64,000 nucleotides of DNA from Halomontanus rarus (GTDB taxonomy: Archaea; Halobacteriota; Halobacteria; Halobacteriales; Natrialbaceae): the NCBI RefSeq assembly GCF_029338335.1, contig NZ_CP119799.1; one strand, written 5' to 3'. The notes under the pieces are model-generated. The model made no database searches, was not told the origin of the DNA, and worked only from the letters and a program-made list of their open reading frames with translations. Positions 16,471-25,722 of the stretch are shown here, piece after piece. The position numbers and the translations under genes are program-made. Within the stretch, counting starts at the first letter, position 1. Each line of letters begins with the position of its first letter.

Positions 16471-18618
16471 GTGCTAACCCTTACCAACAGTCCGTTTACC
16501 GTCACCGTATCGCTCGACGATGAGCCAACCGTACGCCTCGAGGACACTGAGACAGGGTTCGAACTCGCCGACGGGCCGTACCACTACGAAGTCGCGCGCC
16601 GCGAGGATGGGCGGATGATCACCGAGGATCGGCTTCGGAACGCGTCAGTCGAGCGCCTGAATGAACGGACGATCGAGATTACCGGCAACCTCGGTGTGGC
16701 GGTCACCCACCACATCGAGCTGACGGAGACCGGGCTCGAGGAGACGCTCGCGTTCGAGAACAGAACGGACGGTCCAATCTCCATCGAGGATGTCGCGTGC
16801 GGACTTACCCGAACACTCACGTCCGCTGTCGGCGAAATCGACGGGGAACTAGTTGACGATCGTTTTATCGCGATCCCGTTTCGCCACCGTCCCGACGCCC
16901 CTACGGACGAGGACCAGGAGTACACCGCCGCCGACCTCCTCGAGGGCTCCGGACAGGACCACCGGGTCGGCAATCCCGGCGCCTTGAGGGTCGGAGAAGT
17001 CCCATCCGGGAGATGGGGGTCAGAAGCGTGGGCGTGGGACCGAGACGACAGGGTCTACCTGGTCGGAACGGTCAACGACGAATTCGTAGAGCAATCCGTC
17101 CTCGAACCAGTCCTCGTGGCGGATCAGACGCGGCTCCGCTTGGCCGGGGCGGGCCTGACCGGCGGCGATCTCGGGCGGAAGATCGACCTTGAACCCGGTG
17201 ACGAACTGTCGTTCGGTACGACCCGGATCGAGTGCCGCCAAGGCGATTTCCAAGAAGCGTACTACGCCTACCGGAATTGGCTCGACGAGCGCGGCTGTCG
17301 ATTCCCTAGCGACTACGACCCGTCGGTTCATTGGAACGAACTGTACAACAACCCGGAGTGGAACCTGTCGACTCGGGGTGGGAACCTGAACGCACCGGAA
17401 CAGAAAGGGCAATTCGCTAGCGTCGATACGCGTCAGGTGACCTATACACGAGACTTGATAGAAGAGGAGGCAGCGACGGCCGCGGCCTACGACTGCGAAT
17501 CGCTGTACCTCGATCCGGGTTGGGATACGGCCTTCGGAACGTTCCTCTGGGGCGAGGACCGGCTCGGAGAGCCCGCGGAGTTCGTCCGGGAGATGGCGAC
17601 GGAGTACGACCTCGGAGTGTCGTTGCACTGTCCGCTGGCCCCCTGGATGAGCCTCGACGGTCGGGGCGTCGATGAGTGGCCCGCGGAGTCGTATCGCGAA
17701 GATGAAGACGGTAACACCATTCCCGAAGTCTGTCTGGGCTCCGAGGACTATCTAGAGGCAGCCGCAGATCGACTGCGGACGCTCTGTGACGCCGGCGTCT
17801 CGTTCCTGATGTACGACGGGACGTTCTGGACCGGTTCCTGCTGGAACGAGGACCACGACCACGCCGATCCCTACACGAAGGAAGACCAGTGTGACGCGGC
17901 GGTCGACCTCGTCCAACGCGTCCACGAGACCCACCCAGACGTTCTGATCGAAATGCACGACATGGTGAGCGGCGGGAGTCGTCACCGATTCACGCCGGTC
18001 TACTATCGGTACGCTGACCCCGATAGCTACGACGAGAACTGGGGGTTCGAATTGATGTGGAGCCCAATGGAGGACCTCCGTTCGGGACGCGCGCGGAGTC
18101 TCTACTACTACAACCTCGCGTGTAACGTACCGCTGTACCTACATATAGACCTCCGGGACGATAACGAGCACTGCCTAGCGTTCTGGTGGTACGCTTCCAC
18201 GTGCCGACACCTGGGGATCGGGGGCACCCACCGCAATCCACAGATTGCGGCGGCCAACCGCGAAGCGATGAAAACCTATCGATCTTACGAGGAGTACTTC
18301 AAACGCGGGGAGTTCTACGGAACCAAAGACTGCCGCGAGGAGGCCCATTTTCACGTCCTTCCCGAGGACGACTCGTTCGTCCTCACCCTGTTCAACCTCG
18401 AAGCCGAGGAACGCGTCCTCTCAGGATCGGTCCCGATAGCTGACCTGGGGATCGACGGCGACGAGCACGCGTTCATCGCGCAGGGTTCGCACCTCACCAT
18501 CAGCGACGACGAGATCCACTGGCGACGGCGGCTGCCGGCGCATTCGGCGGACGTGATCCCTGTCGAGACGATCCATATCGAGGAGTTCAAGCGGGACGGA
18601 CCCGCCGAATCAGCGTAG
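16471..18618 (+). CDS. GH36-like (clan GH-D) glycoside hydrolase
   Basis: The product of about 715 aa has an N-terminal beta-sandwich and a central TIM barrel. Barrel motifs include ESLYLDPGWDTAFG, SLHCPLAPWMS, a likely nucleophile strand VSFLMYDGTFW, and VLIEMHDMVSGG. A C-terminal beta domain ends near 18618. The pattern resembles alpha-galactosidase-like GH36/GH27 proteins, so alpha-galactoside or related cleavage is plausible; the substrate is unproven. The start is uncertain. A GTG at 16471 (VLTLTNSPF) gives a native-looking N-terminus; an in-frame ATG at 16393 would add 26 residues with no homology. No signal peptide is evident with the GTG start. Confidence 0.72.
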   Translation: MLTLTNSPFTVTVSLDDEPTVRLEDTETGFELADGPYHYEVARREDGRMITEDRLRNASVERLNERTIEITGNLGVAVTHHIELTETGLEETLAFENRTDGPISIEDVACGLTRTLTSAVGEIDGELVDDRFIAIPFRHRPDAPTDEDQEYTAADLLEGSGQDHRVGNPGALRVGEVPSGRWGSEAWAWDRDDRVYLVGTVNDEFVEQSVLEPVLVADQTRLRLAGAGLTGGDLGRKIDLEPGDELSFGTTRIECRQGDFQEAYYAYRNWLDERGCRFPSDYDPSVHWNELYNNPEWNLSTRGGNLNAPEQKGQFASVDTRQVTYTRDLIEEEAATAAAYDCESLYLDPGWDTAFGTFLWGEDRLGEPAEFVREMATEYDLGVSLHCPLAPWMSLDGRGVDEWPAESYREDEDGNTIPEVCLGSEDYLEAAADRLRTLCDAGVSFLMYDGTFWTGSCWNEDHDHADPYTKEDQCDAAVDLVQRVHETHPDVLIEMHDMVSGGSRHRFTPVYYRYADPDSYDENWGFELMWSPMEDLRSGRARSLYYYNLACNVPLYLHIDLRDDNEHCLAFWWYASTCRHLGIGGTHRNPQIAAANREAMKTYRSYEEYFKRGEFYGTKDCREEAHFHVLPEDDSFVLTLFNLEAEERVLSGSVPIADLGIDGDEHAFIAQGSHLTISDDEIHWRRRLPAHSADVIPVETIHIEEFKRDGPAESA

Positions 18619-18717
18619 GTGGTTAGATCGAATAGAATCATCAATCCGACCACAACCGTCATTCCCTCTTCCGTGTTTATACGAGTATGTCGTTCGTGGT
18701 TTGCCTCGGTATCACCT

Positions 18718-18894
18718 ATGCACGATCTTGCTGTTTCTGTCAGCCGTTTCGTTCCATCTCATCACACCACATGGCAGGCCGAATTTCATGTCTTGCTCGC
18801 AAGCGTGGGTCTCATCCTCACGACGCTAGTCGGGCTGTTGCTGGTAGCGTATGGCGACTGGAACCCGTTTGAGTTCGTCGAACCTCGAGGGTGA
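18718..18894 (+). CDS. Small membrane protein (58 aa)
   Basis: An ATG at 18718 opens a 58-aa frame with one strongly hydrophobic helix (HVLLASVGLILTTLVGLLLVAYG, shown only in part here) and a C-terminus DWNPFEFVEPRG. It lies 66 nt before the beta-helix gene. I recognise no family. A second small membrane protein (29996-30232) holds the same position before the heparinase-like gene. A chance hydrophobic frame cannot be excluded. Confidence 0.4.
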   Translation: MHDLAVSVSRFVPSHHTTWQAEFHVLLASVGLILTTLVGLLLVAYGDWNPFEFVEPRG

Positions 18895-18959
18895 AACCGT
18901 TGAGGTAACGGGCGTGGAGTAAGCAACGTTTTATCTACTAGTGGAAACAAAATCGACTA

Positions 18960-21146
18960 ATGACGGTTAAACAGACAGCAGCTGAGCGTCCAGCCGACGG
19001 CGATCTCTTCGTCGACCCCGACGGTGACGACGCTTGGTCCGGAACGCACCCGGAACCGACTGACGACAGCACTGACGGCCCGCTCGCGACACTCGAGGGG
19101 GCTAAACGTGCAATACGCGACCGAAAGCGCCGCGCTGAGTTCGCGGGCCCGCTAACGGTGTGGCTCCGTGGTGGCCGGTACACGATCGACGAACCGATCA
19201 CCTTTGACCCTGACGACGGCGGGCCGATCACTTACGCCGCCTACCCCGGCGAGAAGCCAGTTATCGATGGCGGCGTTCGGATCGACAACTGGTCGGAAAC
19301 GGACGTAAATGGCACGACAGCCTGGGTCACCAACCTTCCGGCGATCGCTCAGGACGAGTGGTCGTTTGCTTCGCTATTCGTCGACGGCGAGCGCCGCCCC
19401 CGACCCCGCCTCCCGAAAGGCGAGGACGAGTTTTTCTGGATCGAAGACGTCCCCGGTGCGGGGATCGACGGCGATCACTTTACCTCCGCGGGAACTCGGG
19501 AGTTCATCGCCCGTGAGGGAGATCTGGACCCCGACTGGCAGAACCTTTCGGACGTCGAGGTTGTGGCACTACACTACTGGATCGAAGAACGACTGCCGAT
19601 CGAGTCAATCGATCCCCAAACGAACCGCGTCAGAACCGAGCTCGGTAGCGTCTTTTCGCTCGTCGACGATGTCGGGGATCGCTTTGCCCGCTATTACGTC
19701 GAGAACGTCTTCGAAGCGCTTTCGGATCCCGGCGAGTGGTACCTTGACCGTCCGGACGGTAAGCTCTACTACGTACCGAAAGCAGGCGAGACACCTGAAA
19801 ACACCACCATTGTCGCCCCGAAAACGACGCGGTTCGTCGAGCTCGCCGGCGATCCCGAGGCCGGCGAACACGTTGAATACCTCCGTTTTCAGGGGCTGAC
19901 GTTCCGCCACGCCGACTGGGAGCAACTCGATCCGGCGGCGGAACTCGAAACGTACTGGCCCCAGCACTACGACCCGGAAACGGTTCACGCTAATGTCCCC
20001 CAAGCGGCGTTTCACCTTCCGGGAGTCCTCTCGGCAACGAGCGCGCGCCACTGCGTGATCAAAGACTGTACCATCGAGCACGTCGGCTTCTACGGGATCG
20101 AACTCGGCGACGGCTGTCGCGGCAATCGGATCGTCGGCAACGAGATTGTCGATACGGGTGGCGGCGGGATGAAGATGAGCGGCGCCCGCTCTGGGGAGGA
20201 TCGTTCGAGGCTCACGGGCGAGAACCAGGTGACCGACAACCACATTCACGACGGCGGTCGGGTATTCCACAGCTCGATCGGCGTGCTGGTGCGCCACGCC
20301 TTCGATATTGACGTCTCGCACAATCATATCCACGACTATTACTACTCGGGCGTTTCCGTTGGCTGGGTGTGGGGGTACACCGAGCATGTCACTCGAGACA
20401 TCCGCATCGAGAACAACCACATCCACGATATCGGAAAGGGGCTACTCAGCGACATGGGCGGTATTTACACCCTCGGCAGCCAGCCGGGGACGGTCGTACG
20501 GGGCAATCACATCCACGATGTCCGCAGACGCAACTACGGTGGCTGGGCTATCTATACCGACGAGGGGAGTTCCCACATCCTGATTGAGAACAACCTAGCC
20601 TACGATACGGATAGCCAGCCGTTCCACCAGCACTACGGCCGCGAGAATATCGTTCGAAATAACGTTTTCGCCTTCGGCGGCGAGGGTCAGGTCACACTGA
20701 CACGCCCCGCCTCGGGGCGAACCAGCGAACGGGTGCTCGCGAGTGATGACGAGTACGCTTCGTTCACCTTCCAGCGAAACATCGTCGTCACCGACGGCCA
20801 GCCGGTATTCGTCGGACGACGGTCGCTGTTATTAGATGACGACGCGTATCGTTCCATTCTGAGCGATGCAAACCTTCTATGGGACGTCGGAGGTGACGAG
20901 CCCAGATGCGCGTCGGGGACGTACGATGCGGAGGCGAACTGGATCTGGACCGACGACTACCCCCTCGAAGAGTGGCGCGAGAGCGGTTGTGACCGTCACT
21001 CAGTCGTTGCCGAACCCGAGTTCTTTGAATCGGAGACCCGGACGCTGGACACTTCGGTATTCGAGGGCTCGCCGGCCGACGAACTCGGGCTTGATCCGTT
21101 CAACGTCGAGGACGCCGGCCTGCGTCCGCCTGAGAAACGCGACTAA
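18960..21146 (+). CDS. Right-handed parallel beta-helix protein, GH141-like
   Basis: The 728-aa protein starts LFVDPDGDDAWSGT, then has WLRGGRYTIDEPITF, YAAYPGEKPVIDGG and a long series of beta-helix turns carrying repeated N-HIHD motifs (DNHIHDG, HNHIHDY, NNHIHDI, GNHIHDV). This is the pattern of bacterial beta-helix glycosidases and lyases such as GH141 (fucosidase or xylanase), and it also resembles pectate-lyase folds. No signal peptide is seen. TTTTATC near 18929-18935 lies about 27 nt before the ATG (leaderless). It converges with an enolase-superfamily gene only 4 bp away. Confidence 0.78.
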   Translation: MTVKQTAAERPADGDLFVDPDGDDAWSGTHPEPTDDSTDGPLATLEGAKRAIRDRKRRAEFAGPLTVWLRGGRYTIDEPITFDPDDGGPITYAAYPGEKPVIDGGVRIDNWSETDVNGTTAWVTNLPAIAQDEWSFASLFVDGERRPRPRLPKGEDEFFWIEDVPGAGIDGDHFTSAGTREFIAREGDLDPDWQNLSDVEVVALHYWIEERLPIESIDPQTNRVRTELGSVFSLVDDVGDRFARYYVENVFEALSDPGEWYLDRPDGKLYYVPKAGETPENTTIVAPKTTRFVELAGDPEAGEHVEYLRFQGLTFRHADWEQLDPAAELETYWPQHYDPETVHANVPQAAFHLPGVLSATSARHCVIKDCTIEHVGFYGIELGDGCRGNRIVGNEIVDTGGGGMKMSGARSGEDRSRLTGENQVTDNHIHDGGRVFHSSIGVLVRHAFDIDVSHNHIHDYYYSGVSVGWVWGYTEHVTRDIRIENNHIHDIGKGLLSDMGGIYTLGSQPGTVVRGNHIHDVRRRNYGGWAIYTDEGSSHILIENNLAYDTDSQPFHQHYGRENIVRNNVFAFGGEGQVTLTRPASGRTSERVLASDDEYASFTFQRNIVVTDGQPVFVGRRSLLLDDDAYRSILSDANLLWDVGGDEPRCASGTYDAEANWIWTDDYPLEEWRESGCDRHSVVAEPEFFESETRTLDTSVFEGSPADELGLDPFNVEDAGLRPPEKRD

Positions 21147-21150
21147 TCGT

Positions 21151-22215
21151 TCACTCGCGTTCGAGTTTGTCCGTTCCGTACTGTTCCACGGCTGAATCGG
21201 CTACCTCTAGACCGTGTCCGGGTCGATCTGGGGCTACAGCCATTTCGTTTTCGAAGGTGACAGGTTCGGTGAGAAGACGATCCCAACCGAGAGCAGCGTA
21301 CTCGAGGTACGTGACTTCCGGAAGGGCAGCCGCGGCGTGGACGCCAAATTCTCCCGGCGTGTTCCCGAACGCCACTGGAACACCGTATGCGGCCGCGAGC
21401 GTCGCTTCCCGGCGACCGTTGGAGTACCCGTGGACATGGAGGACGTCACAGGCTCCGTGTTCGAGGAGCGCCCGCTTCTCCTCGAAGCCGACGTACTCGC
21501 CAACGTTAACGTGAGTCTCTGGAAGCGCCTCGGCGACGCGGCGGATTCCCTTTTGGTCGTCCCGTAAGATCGGATCCTCGAACCAATAGATGTCGAACCC
21601 CGCCTCACGGTACCGGTGAGTACGCCGGATCGCCTCCTTTGAGCTGAACGCCTCGTTAGCGTCGACCAGCAACCGACAGTCCTCTCCCATCACGTCATGC
21701 ACGAGCGCCAGCCGTTCAAGATCATCCTCGACTGACGGATAGCCGACTTTCACTTTCGCCGCATCAAACCCTTGATCCCGGAAGTCCTCGTAGATCTTGC
21801 GGGTCGTCTCGTCATCATGATGAAACGCGAGGCCGCTCGCGTACGCCGGCACGCGCGGATCCGTTCCGCCCATGAGTTCGTACAGCGGCAGGTCGAGGTA
21901 CTTTGCGCAGAGGTCCCAAACCGCCACGTCGACGAGCCGATCGAACGGCTTGGCCCCGTATTTCCCGCCTCGCGGACGAGTCACACGGTTTCGAATAGCG
22001 AACGGGGACGCTCCGAGGACCGACTCCTCGAGGGCCTCCGCGATCGTCTCGAGGGGTGTTTCGATCGTGTCGAATCCGACACCGACCTCGCCCGTGTCGG
22101 CGACAAGTTCGAGGACGACTACGCGAAACCGGTCTAACGGATCGATCTGTGAGTCACCGATGCTTCGGTCGAGTGGCACGCACAACGCTCGTAGCTCGTA
22201 CGTTGAGATACGCAT
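21151..22215 (-). CDS. Mandelate racemase/muconate lactonizing enzyme (enolase superfamily) protein, paralogue 1
   Basis: This 354-aa protein has the catalytic barrel of the MR/MLE group: a KVKVG motif (Lys154 and Lys156), metal ligands Asp185 (VDANEAF), Glu213 (FEDP) and Glu240 (VGEY), and a cap formed by the N-terminal 120 residues (PRGGKYGAKPFDRLVDVAVWDL). Members racemise or dehydrate sugar acids or epimerise dipeptides; a sugar-acid dehydratase fits the neighbours. A paralogue with the same layout lies at 25723-26787. Both are placed 3'-to-3' against a hydrolase gene. Confidence 0.9.
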   Translation of the reverse strand: MRISTYELRALCVPLDRSIGDSQIDPLDRFRVVVLELVADTGEVGVGFDTIETPLETIAEALEESVLGASPFAIRNRVTRPRGGKYGAKPFDRLVDVAVWDLCAKYLDLPLYELMGGTDPRVPAYASGLAFHHDDETTRKIYEDFRDQGFDAAKVKVGYPSVEDDLERLALVHDVMGEDCRLLVDANEAFSSKEAIRRTHRYREAGFDIYWFEDPILRDDQKGIRRVAEALPETHVNVGEYVGFEEKRALLEHGACDVLHVHGYSNGRREATLAAAYGVPVAFGNTPGEFGVHAAAALPEVTYLEYAALGWDRLLTEPVTFENEMAVAPDRPGHGLEVADSAVEQYGTDKLERE

Positions 22216-22628
22216 AAACTAACATACTTTGTGAACAGTGTAATCATTTCGCTCTCTCCACCGGATGATCGATACTCCCGAACACAAACTGCATCTTTGG
22301 GAGAATTTCAATCTCTGGAACGATACACACCCGACTTCGGTTCGTCGCTCTGCATTAGCGTGGATCACCAGTCCGACTGCGCCCGTCTCTACAAGTACGA
22401 CGGGGTCACGTCATCTACTTCACAAGCCTCTCAACTTCGTCTAAACGAACACTCGTTTCCGTAGACAGAGTGACGAAAACACTCGGCGATGTCGCGGTCC
22501 TCGAAGGGAAGGAACTCCTCGAAGTCGTCGAAGGACCGGCCGGCGGAGCGATCGTTACCTATGCGTTCTCCTCCGGTTTTCGACGGGTTTGTACTTCGGT
22601 CCCCTAAACCCGGTTATCACCGCTCGAG
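22216..22628. other. Intergenic region before the truncated enolase
   Basis: This stretch holds the promoter side of the minus-strand enolase-superfamily gene and unassigned DNA. A short + strand frame around 22466-22560 reads LGDVAVLEGKELLEVVEG and may belong to a decayed gene I cannot name. No RNA gene is seen. Confidence 0.3.
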
Positions 22629-23348
22629 AGAGTATGGGAGGTACGACAGGCAACCTGGGATCGGATCCTCGCCATGGGCGACCGACCGTTGATCGCCGAC
22701 GAGGGCGGGTTTGCCCCACCGTTGTCGAGCGTTGACGAGGCATTCGACCTGCTCGTGGCCGCGATCCGTGACGCCGGCCACGAACCGGCCCGCGACGATG
22801 TCACCCTCGACCTCGCAGCAACACACTTCCACGACGAGTCCCGCGATGCGTACGTCCTCGAGCACCTTGGACTGGCCCTCGACGCCGACGAATTGATCGA
22901 TCACGTTTGCGACTGGGTTGCGGAACGACCCTTGGTCTCCGTTGAGGATCCCCTTGCCGAGGACGACTGGTCCGCGTGGCGACAGTTGACCGACAGAATC
23001 GACGACGACGTCCAAGTGCTGGGCGACGACCTACTCGCAACCAACATGCACCGACTTGAACGTGCGGTGGGAACGGACGCCGCGAATGCGGTGCTAGTCA
23101 AACCGAATCAGACTGGGACCCTCACTCGCGCGATCGATGGCGTTACTACGGCCCAATCGGCGGGATTCGCACCCGTCATCTCGGCCCGCTCGGGCGAAAC
23201 TAGCGACACCACAATCGCCGACCTGGCGGTCGCACTCAACGCTGGCCAGATCAAAATCGGTTCACTCGTCCGCTCGGAGCGACTGGCGAAGTACAACCGA
23301 TTGCTTGAGATCGAGCGGACCCGTTCTGCGTTCGCGGGCCCGATCTGA
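22629..23348 (+). pseudogene. eno: Truncated enolase (C-terminal barrel only)
   Basis: True enolase (2-phosphoglycerate dehydratase) signatures run through this frame: IADEGGFAPPL, LVSVEDPLAEDDW, VLGDDLLATN, VLVKPNQTGTLTRA, SARSGETSDTT and GQIKIGSLVRSERLAKYNRL. Homology begins at about 22629 (VWEVRQATWDRIL), 15 codons before the first ATG at 22674, and a TAA lies in frame upstream. The N-terminal domain of roughly 130-150 residues that completes the active site is missing. The copy is therefore probably inactive and not the cell's main enolase. Confidence 0.85.
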
Positions 23349-23396
23349 CGGCCAATCACGGTCGAGCCCCTTTTCGCCCACTCGCCGATACTTGTG

Positions 23397-23460
23397 GAAA
23401 TGAGACTCGTTGACGTGGAAGTGATTGAGACCCGGGCTGCCAACCGACGCCGTACCACCC
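23397..23460 (+). pseudogene. N-terminal remnant of an enolase-superfamily dehydratase
   Basis: From 23400 the frame reads MRLVDVEVIETRAANR, which resembles the first residues of the ManD/DgoD-type protein at 42474-43643 (MELVDAEVITTKPGRN). Similarity ends after about 16 residues. The stretch is short, so this may be coincidence. Confidence 0.3.
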
Positions 23461-23682
23461 GTAGTTCTCAAACTCTAAAGGACTTCGAACTAGCGATCAA
23501 CGTCCTTTGGAAGCAGAGCAGGTCGAGTTCGAGCGCCTCAGGTGTCCTATGCGTGTGGTCGACAGTCGATCCACGATTCTTCGCTCGGCACGTGACCCTA
23601 CTCAGAAAAGGCGTATCGAACTTCGGGTGCGCCGTTCCCCACCGTGACAAACTATATCTTCTCGACCGCCGACGAGTCACCT

Positions 23683-25716
23683 ATGTCGACAGTCACCGGC
23701 CCCGCCGTACCGCTCATCACCCATCACCCCTACTTCAGCGTCTGGTCGCCGACCGACGAACTGCACGAGGGCGAAACGATCCACTGGACTGGCGCCTCAC
23801 ACGGCTTGCTCGGCATCGTCTCCATCGATGGGCGGCGCTACCGATTCGCCGGTCGCACACCATCGGCCGAGGTGGAACTGCCGACGATCCCACAGCGCGA
23901 CCTTGAGGTGCGTCCCACGACCACGGCGTACGTCTTCGAGACCGACTGCGTCGAACTGGTCGTCGAGTTCACGTCGCCGCTCTTGCTCGACGATCTCGAT
24001 GTACTCGCCCGTCCGGCGAGTTACGTAACCGTCTCGGTCCGGTCAATCGACGCCCACAAACACGAGGTCGACGTTTATTTCGACGTCACCGCCGAGTTGT
24101 GCGTGGACACGCCCGACCAATCAGTGACGTGGAGTCGAACGCCCCTATCGACGGGATCAGCAATGGAGGCCATGCGGGTCGGGACCGTCGAGCAGGACGT
24201 TCTCGGCCACGTGGGTGACGACGTTAGAATCGACTGGGGCTATTGCTACCTCGTTCCACCGACGACCGTCGAATCGACGACGGCGATCGGCGAGGACGTC
24301 CGCACCCGGTTTCGCACCGCCGGAGAGCTCCCCGACGAAGACGCGAGCGACGATCCGCGACCGGTTGGCGAGGGACCTCCGGTACTGGCCTGCACGTTCG
24401 CCCTCGACGTCGATCCCGGCGACGACCGATCCGCGACGCTCACCCTCGCCTACGACGAACGACAGGCGATCGAGTACTTCGGCGAGGCGCTTGAGCCCTA
24501 CTGGCGACGGCATGGAGACGGGGCGACGGAGTTACTCGAACGAGCGCTCGAACAGCGGAAGGTTCTCCTCGAGCGATGTGCGGCCTTCGACGAGCGCCTC
24601 GAACGGGAGTGTCTCGCGCGTGGCGGGGCGGACTTCGCGGAATTGGCCGCGCTCGCGTATCGACAGTCCATCGCGGCTCACGCGCTCGTCGAATACGAGG
24701 AGGACGTGCTCTTCCTCTCGAAGGAGTGTTTTAGCAACGGGTGTATCGCCACCGTCGACGTGACCTACCCCTCCGCGCCGCTTTACTACCGGTTCGAACC
24801 CGAACTCGTCAAGGGAATGCTCCGACCGGTGTTCAGGTACGCGGCCAGTGACGACTGGCCCTACGCGTTCGCGCCCCACGACCTCGGCACCTATCCGAAG
24901 GCTAACGGCCAGGTCTACGGACGCGACAGCGACACCGGCGAGTTCGACCGCGCCGGCCAGATGCCGATCGAGGAGTGCGGGAACGTGTTGCTCGTAACTA
25001 CCGCCGTCTGCCTCCTTGAGGATGACCCGTCGTTCGCCAAAACTCACTGGGATCGACTCACCGAATGGGTGGAGTACCTCGTCGAGCATGGCTACGACCC
25101 CGGCGAACAGCTTTGTACGGACGACTTCACCGGACATCTCTCGCACAACGCGAACCTGTCGTTGAAGGCAATCTTCGCCATCGCTGGGTTCGGCCTCCTA
25201 TGTCGACTCGTTGGCAACGACGCCGAAGCCGAAACGTACCTGGACACCGCCCAGCGGATGGCCGCCGAGTGGGAACGCGACGCGGACGACGGGGATCACT
25301 ACCGCCTCGCCTTCGATCGCCCGGACACGTGGAGTCTGAAATACAACCTCGTCTGGGATCGGCTGTTCGACCTCGACCTGTTCGACGAGTCCGTACGGGA
25401 AGCTGAGAGGCGCCAGTACCTGACCCAACTGAACGATTACGGTGTGCCACTCGACAGCCGAGAGTCCTACACCAAGCTGGACTGGGAAGTGTGGGCTGCG
25501 ATGCTGGTCCCCGAGGAGTCAGACGCTGAATCGCTCTTCCGGGCGATTCGACGGTTCCTAGAGGAGACGCCCGATCGCGTCCCTCTAACCGACTGGTACG
25601 ATACGCGAACCGCCGAGCAACAGAACTTCCAGCACCGGTCCGTCGTCGGCGGGGTGTTTCTCCCGCTGCTCGATTCGGCGGACTTTTCGCCTGACGTGGT
25701 CGCCGACGACGCGTAA
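23683..25716 (+). CDS. GtaA-like protein (DUF4965/DUF5127/DUF1793 architecture)
   Basis: This 677-aa protein starts STVTGPAVPLITHHPYFSVWSP, typical of the glutaminase-A-like family. It continues with an N-terminal beta-sandwich (DUF5127/DUF4965-like) and a C-terminal alpha/alpha barrel (about residues 290-660) containing FLSKECFSNGCIATVDVTYPSAPL, RYAASDDWPYAFAPHDLGTYP and SLKYNLVWDRLF. Fungal members are called glutaminases, but related barrel proteins are glycosidases; in this gene set a glycosidase role is as likely. The ATG at 23683 lies about 27 nt after a CTATAT stretch (leaderless); an upstream GTG at 23644 was rejected. It converges on an enolase-superfamily gene 6 bp away. Confidence 0.75.
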   Translation: MSTVTGPAVPLITHHPYFSVWSPTDELHEGETIHWTGASHGLLGIVSIDGRRYRFAGRTPSAEVELPTIPQRDLEVRPTTTAYVFETDCVELVVEFTSPLLLDDLDVLARPASYVTVSVRSIDAHKHEVDVYFDVTAELCVDTPDQSVTWSRTPLSTGSAMEAMRVGTVEQDVLGHVGDDVRIDWGYCYLVPPTTVESTTAIGEDVRTRFRTAGELPDEDASDDPRPVGEGPPVLACTFALDVDPGDDRSATLTLAYDERQAIEYFGEALEPYWRRHGDGATELLERALEQRKVLLERCAAFDERLERECLARGGADFAELAALAYRQSIAAHALVEYEEDVLFLSKECFSNGCIATVDVTYPSAPLYYRFEPELVKGMLRPVFRYAASDDWPYAFAPHDLGTYPKANGQVYGRDSDTGEFDRAGQMPIEECGNVLLVTTAVCLLEDDPSFAKTHWDRLTEWVEYLVEHGYDPGEQLCTDDFTGHLSHNANLSLKAIFAIAGFGLLCRLVGNDAEAETYLDTAQRMAAEWERDADDGDHYRLAFDRPDTWSLKYNLVWDRLFDLDLFDESVREAERRQYLTQLNDYGVPLDSRESYTKLDWEVWAAMLVPEESDAESLFRAIRRFLEETPDRVPLTDWYDTRTAEQQNFQHRSVVGGVFLPLLDSADFSPDVVADDA

Positions 25717-25722
25717 ATCCGT

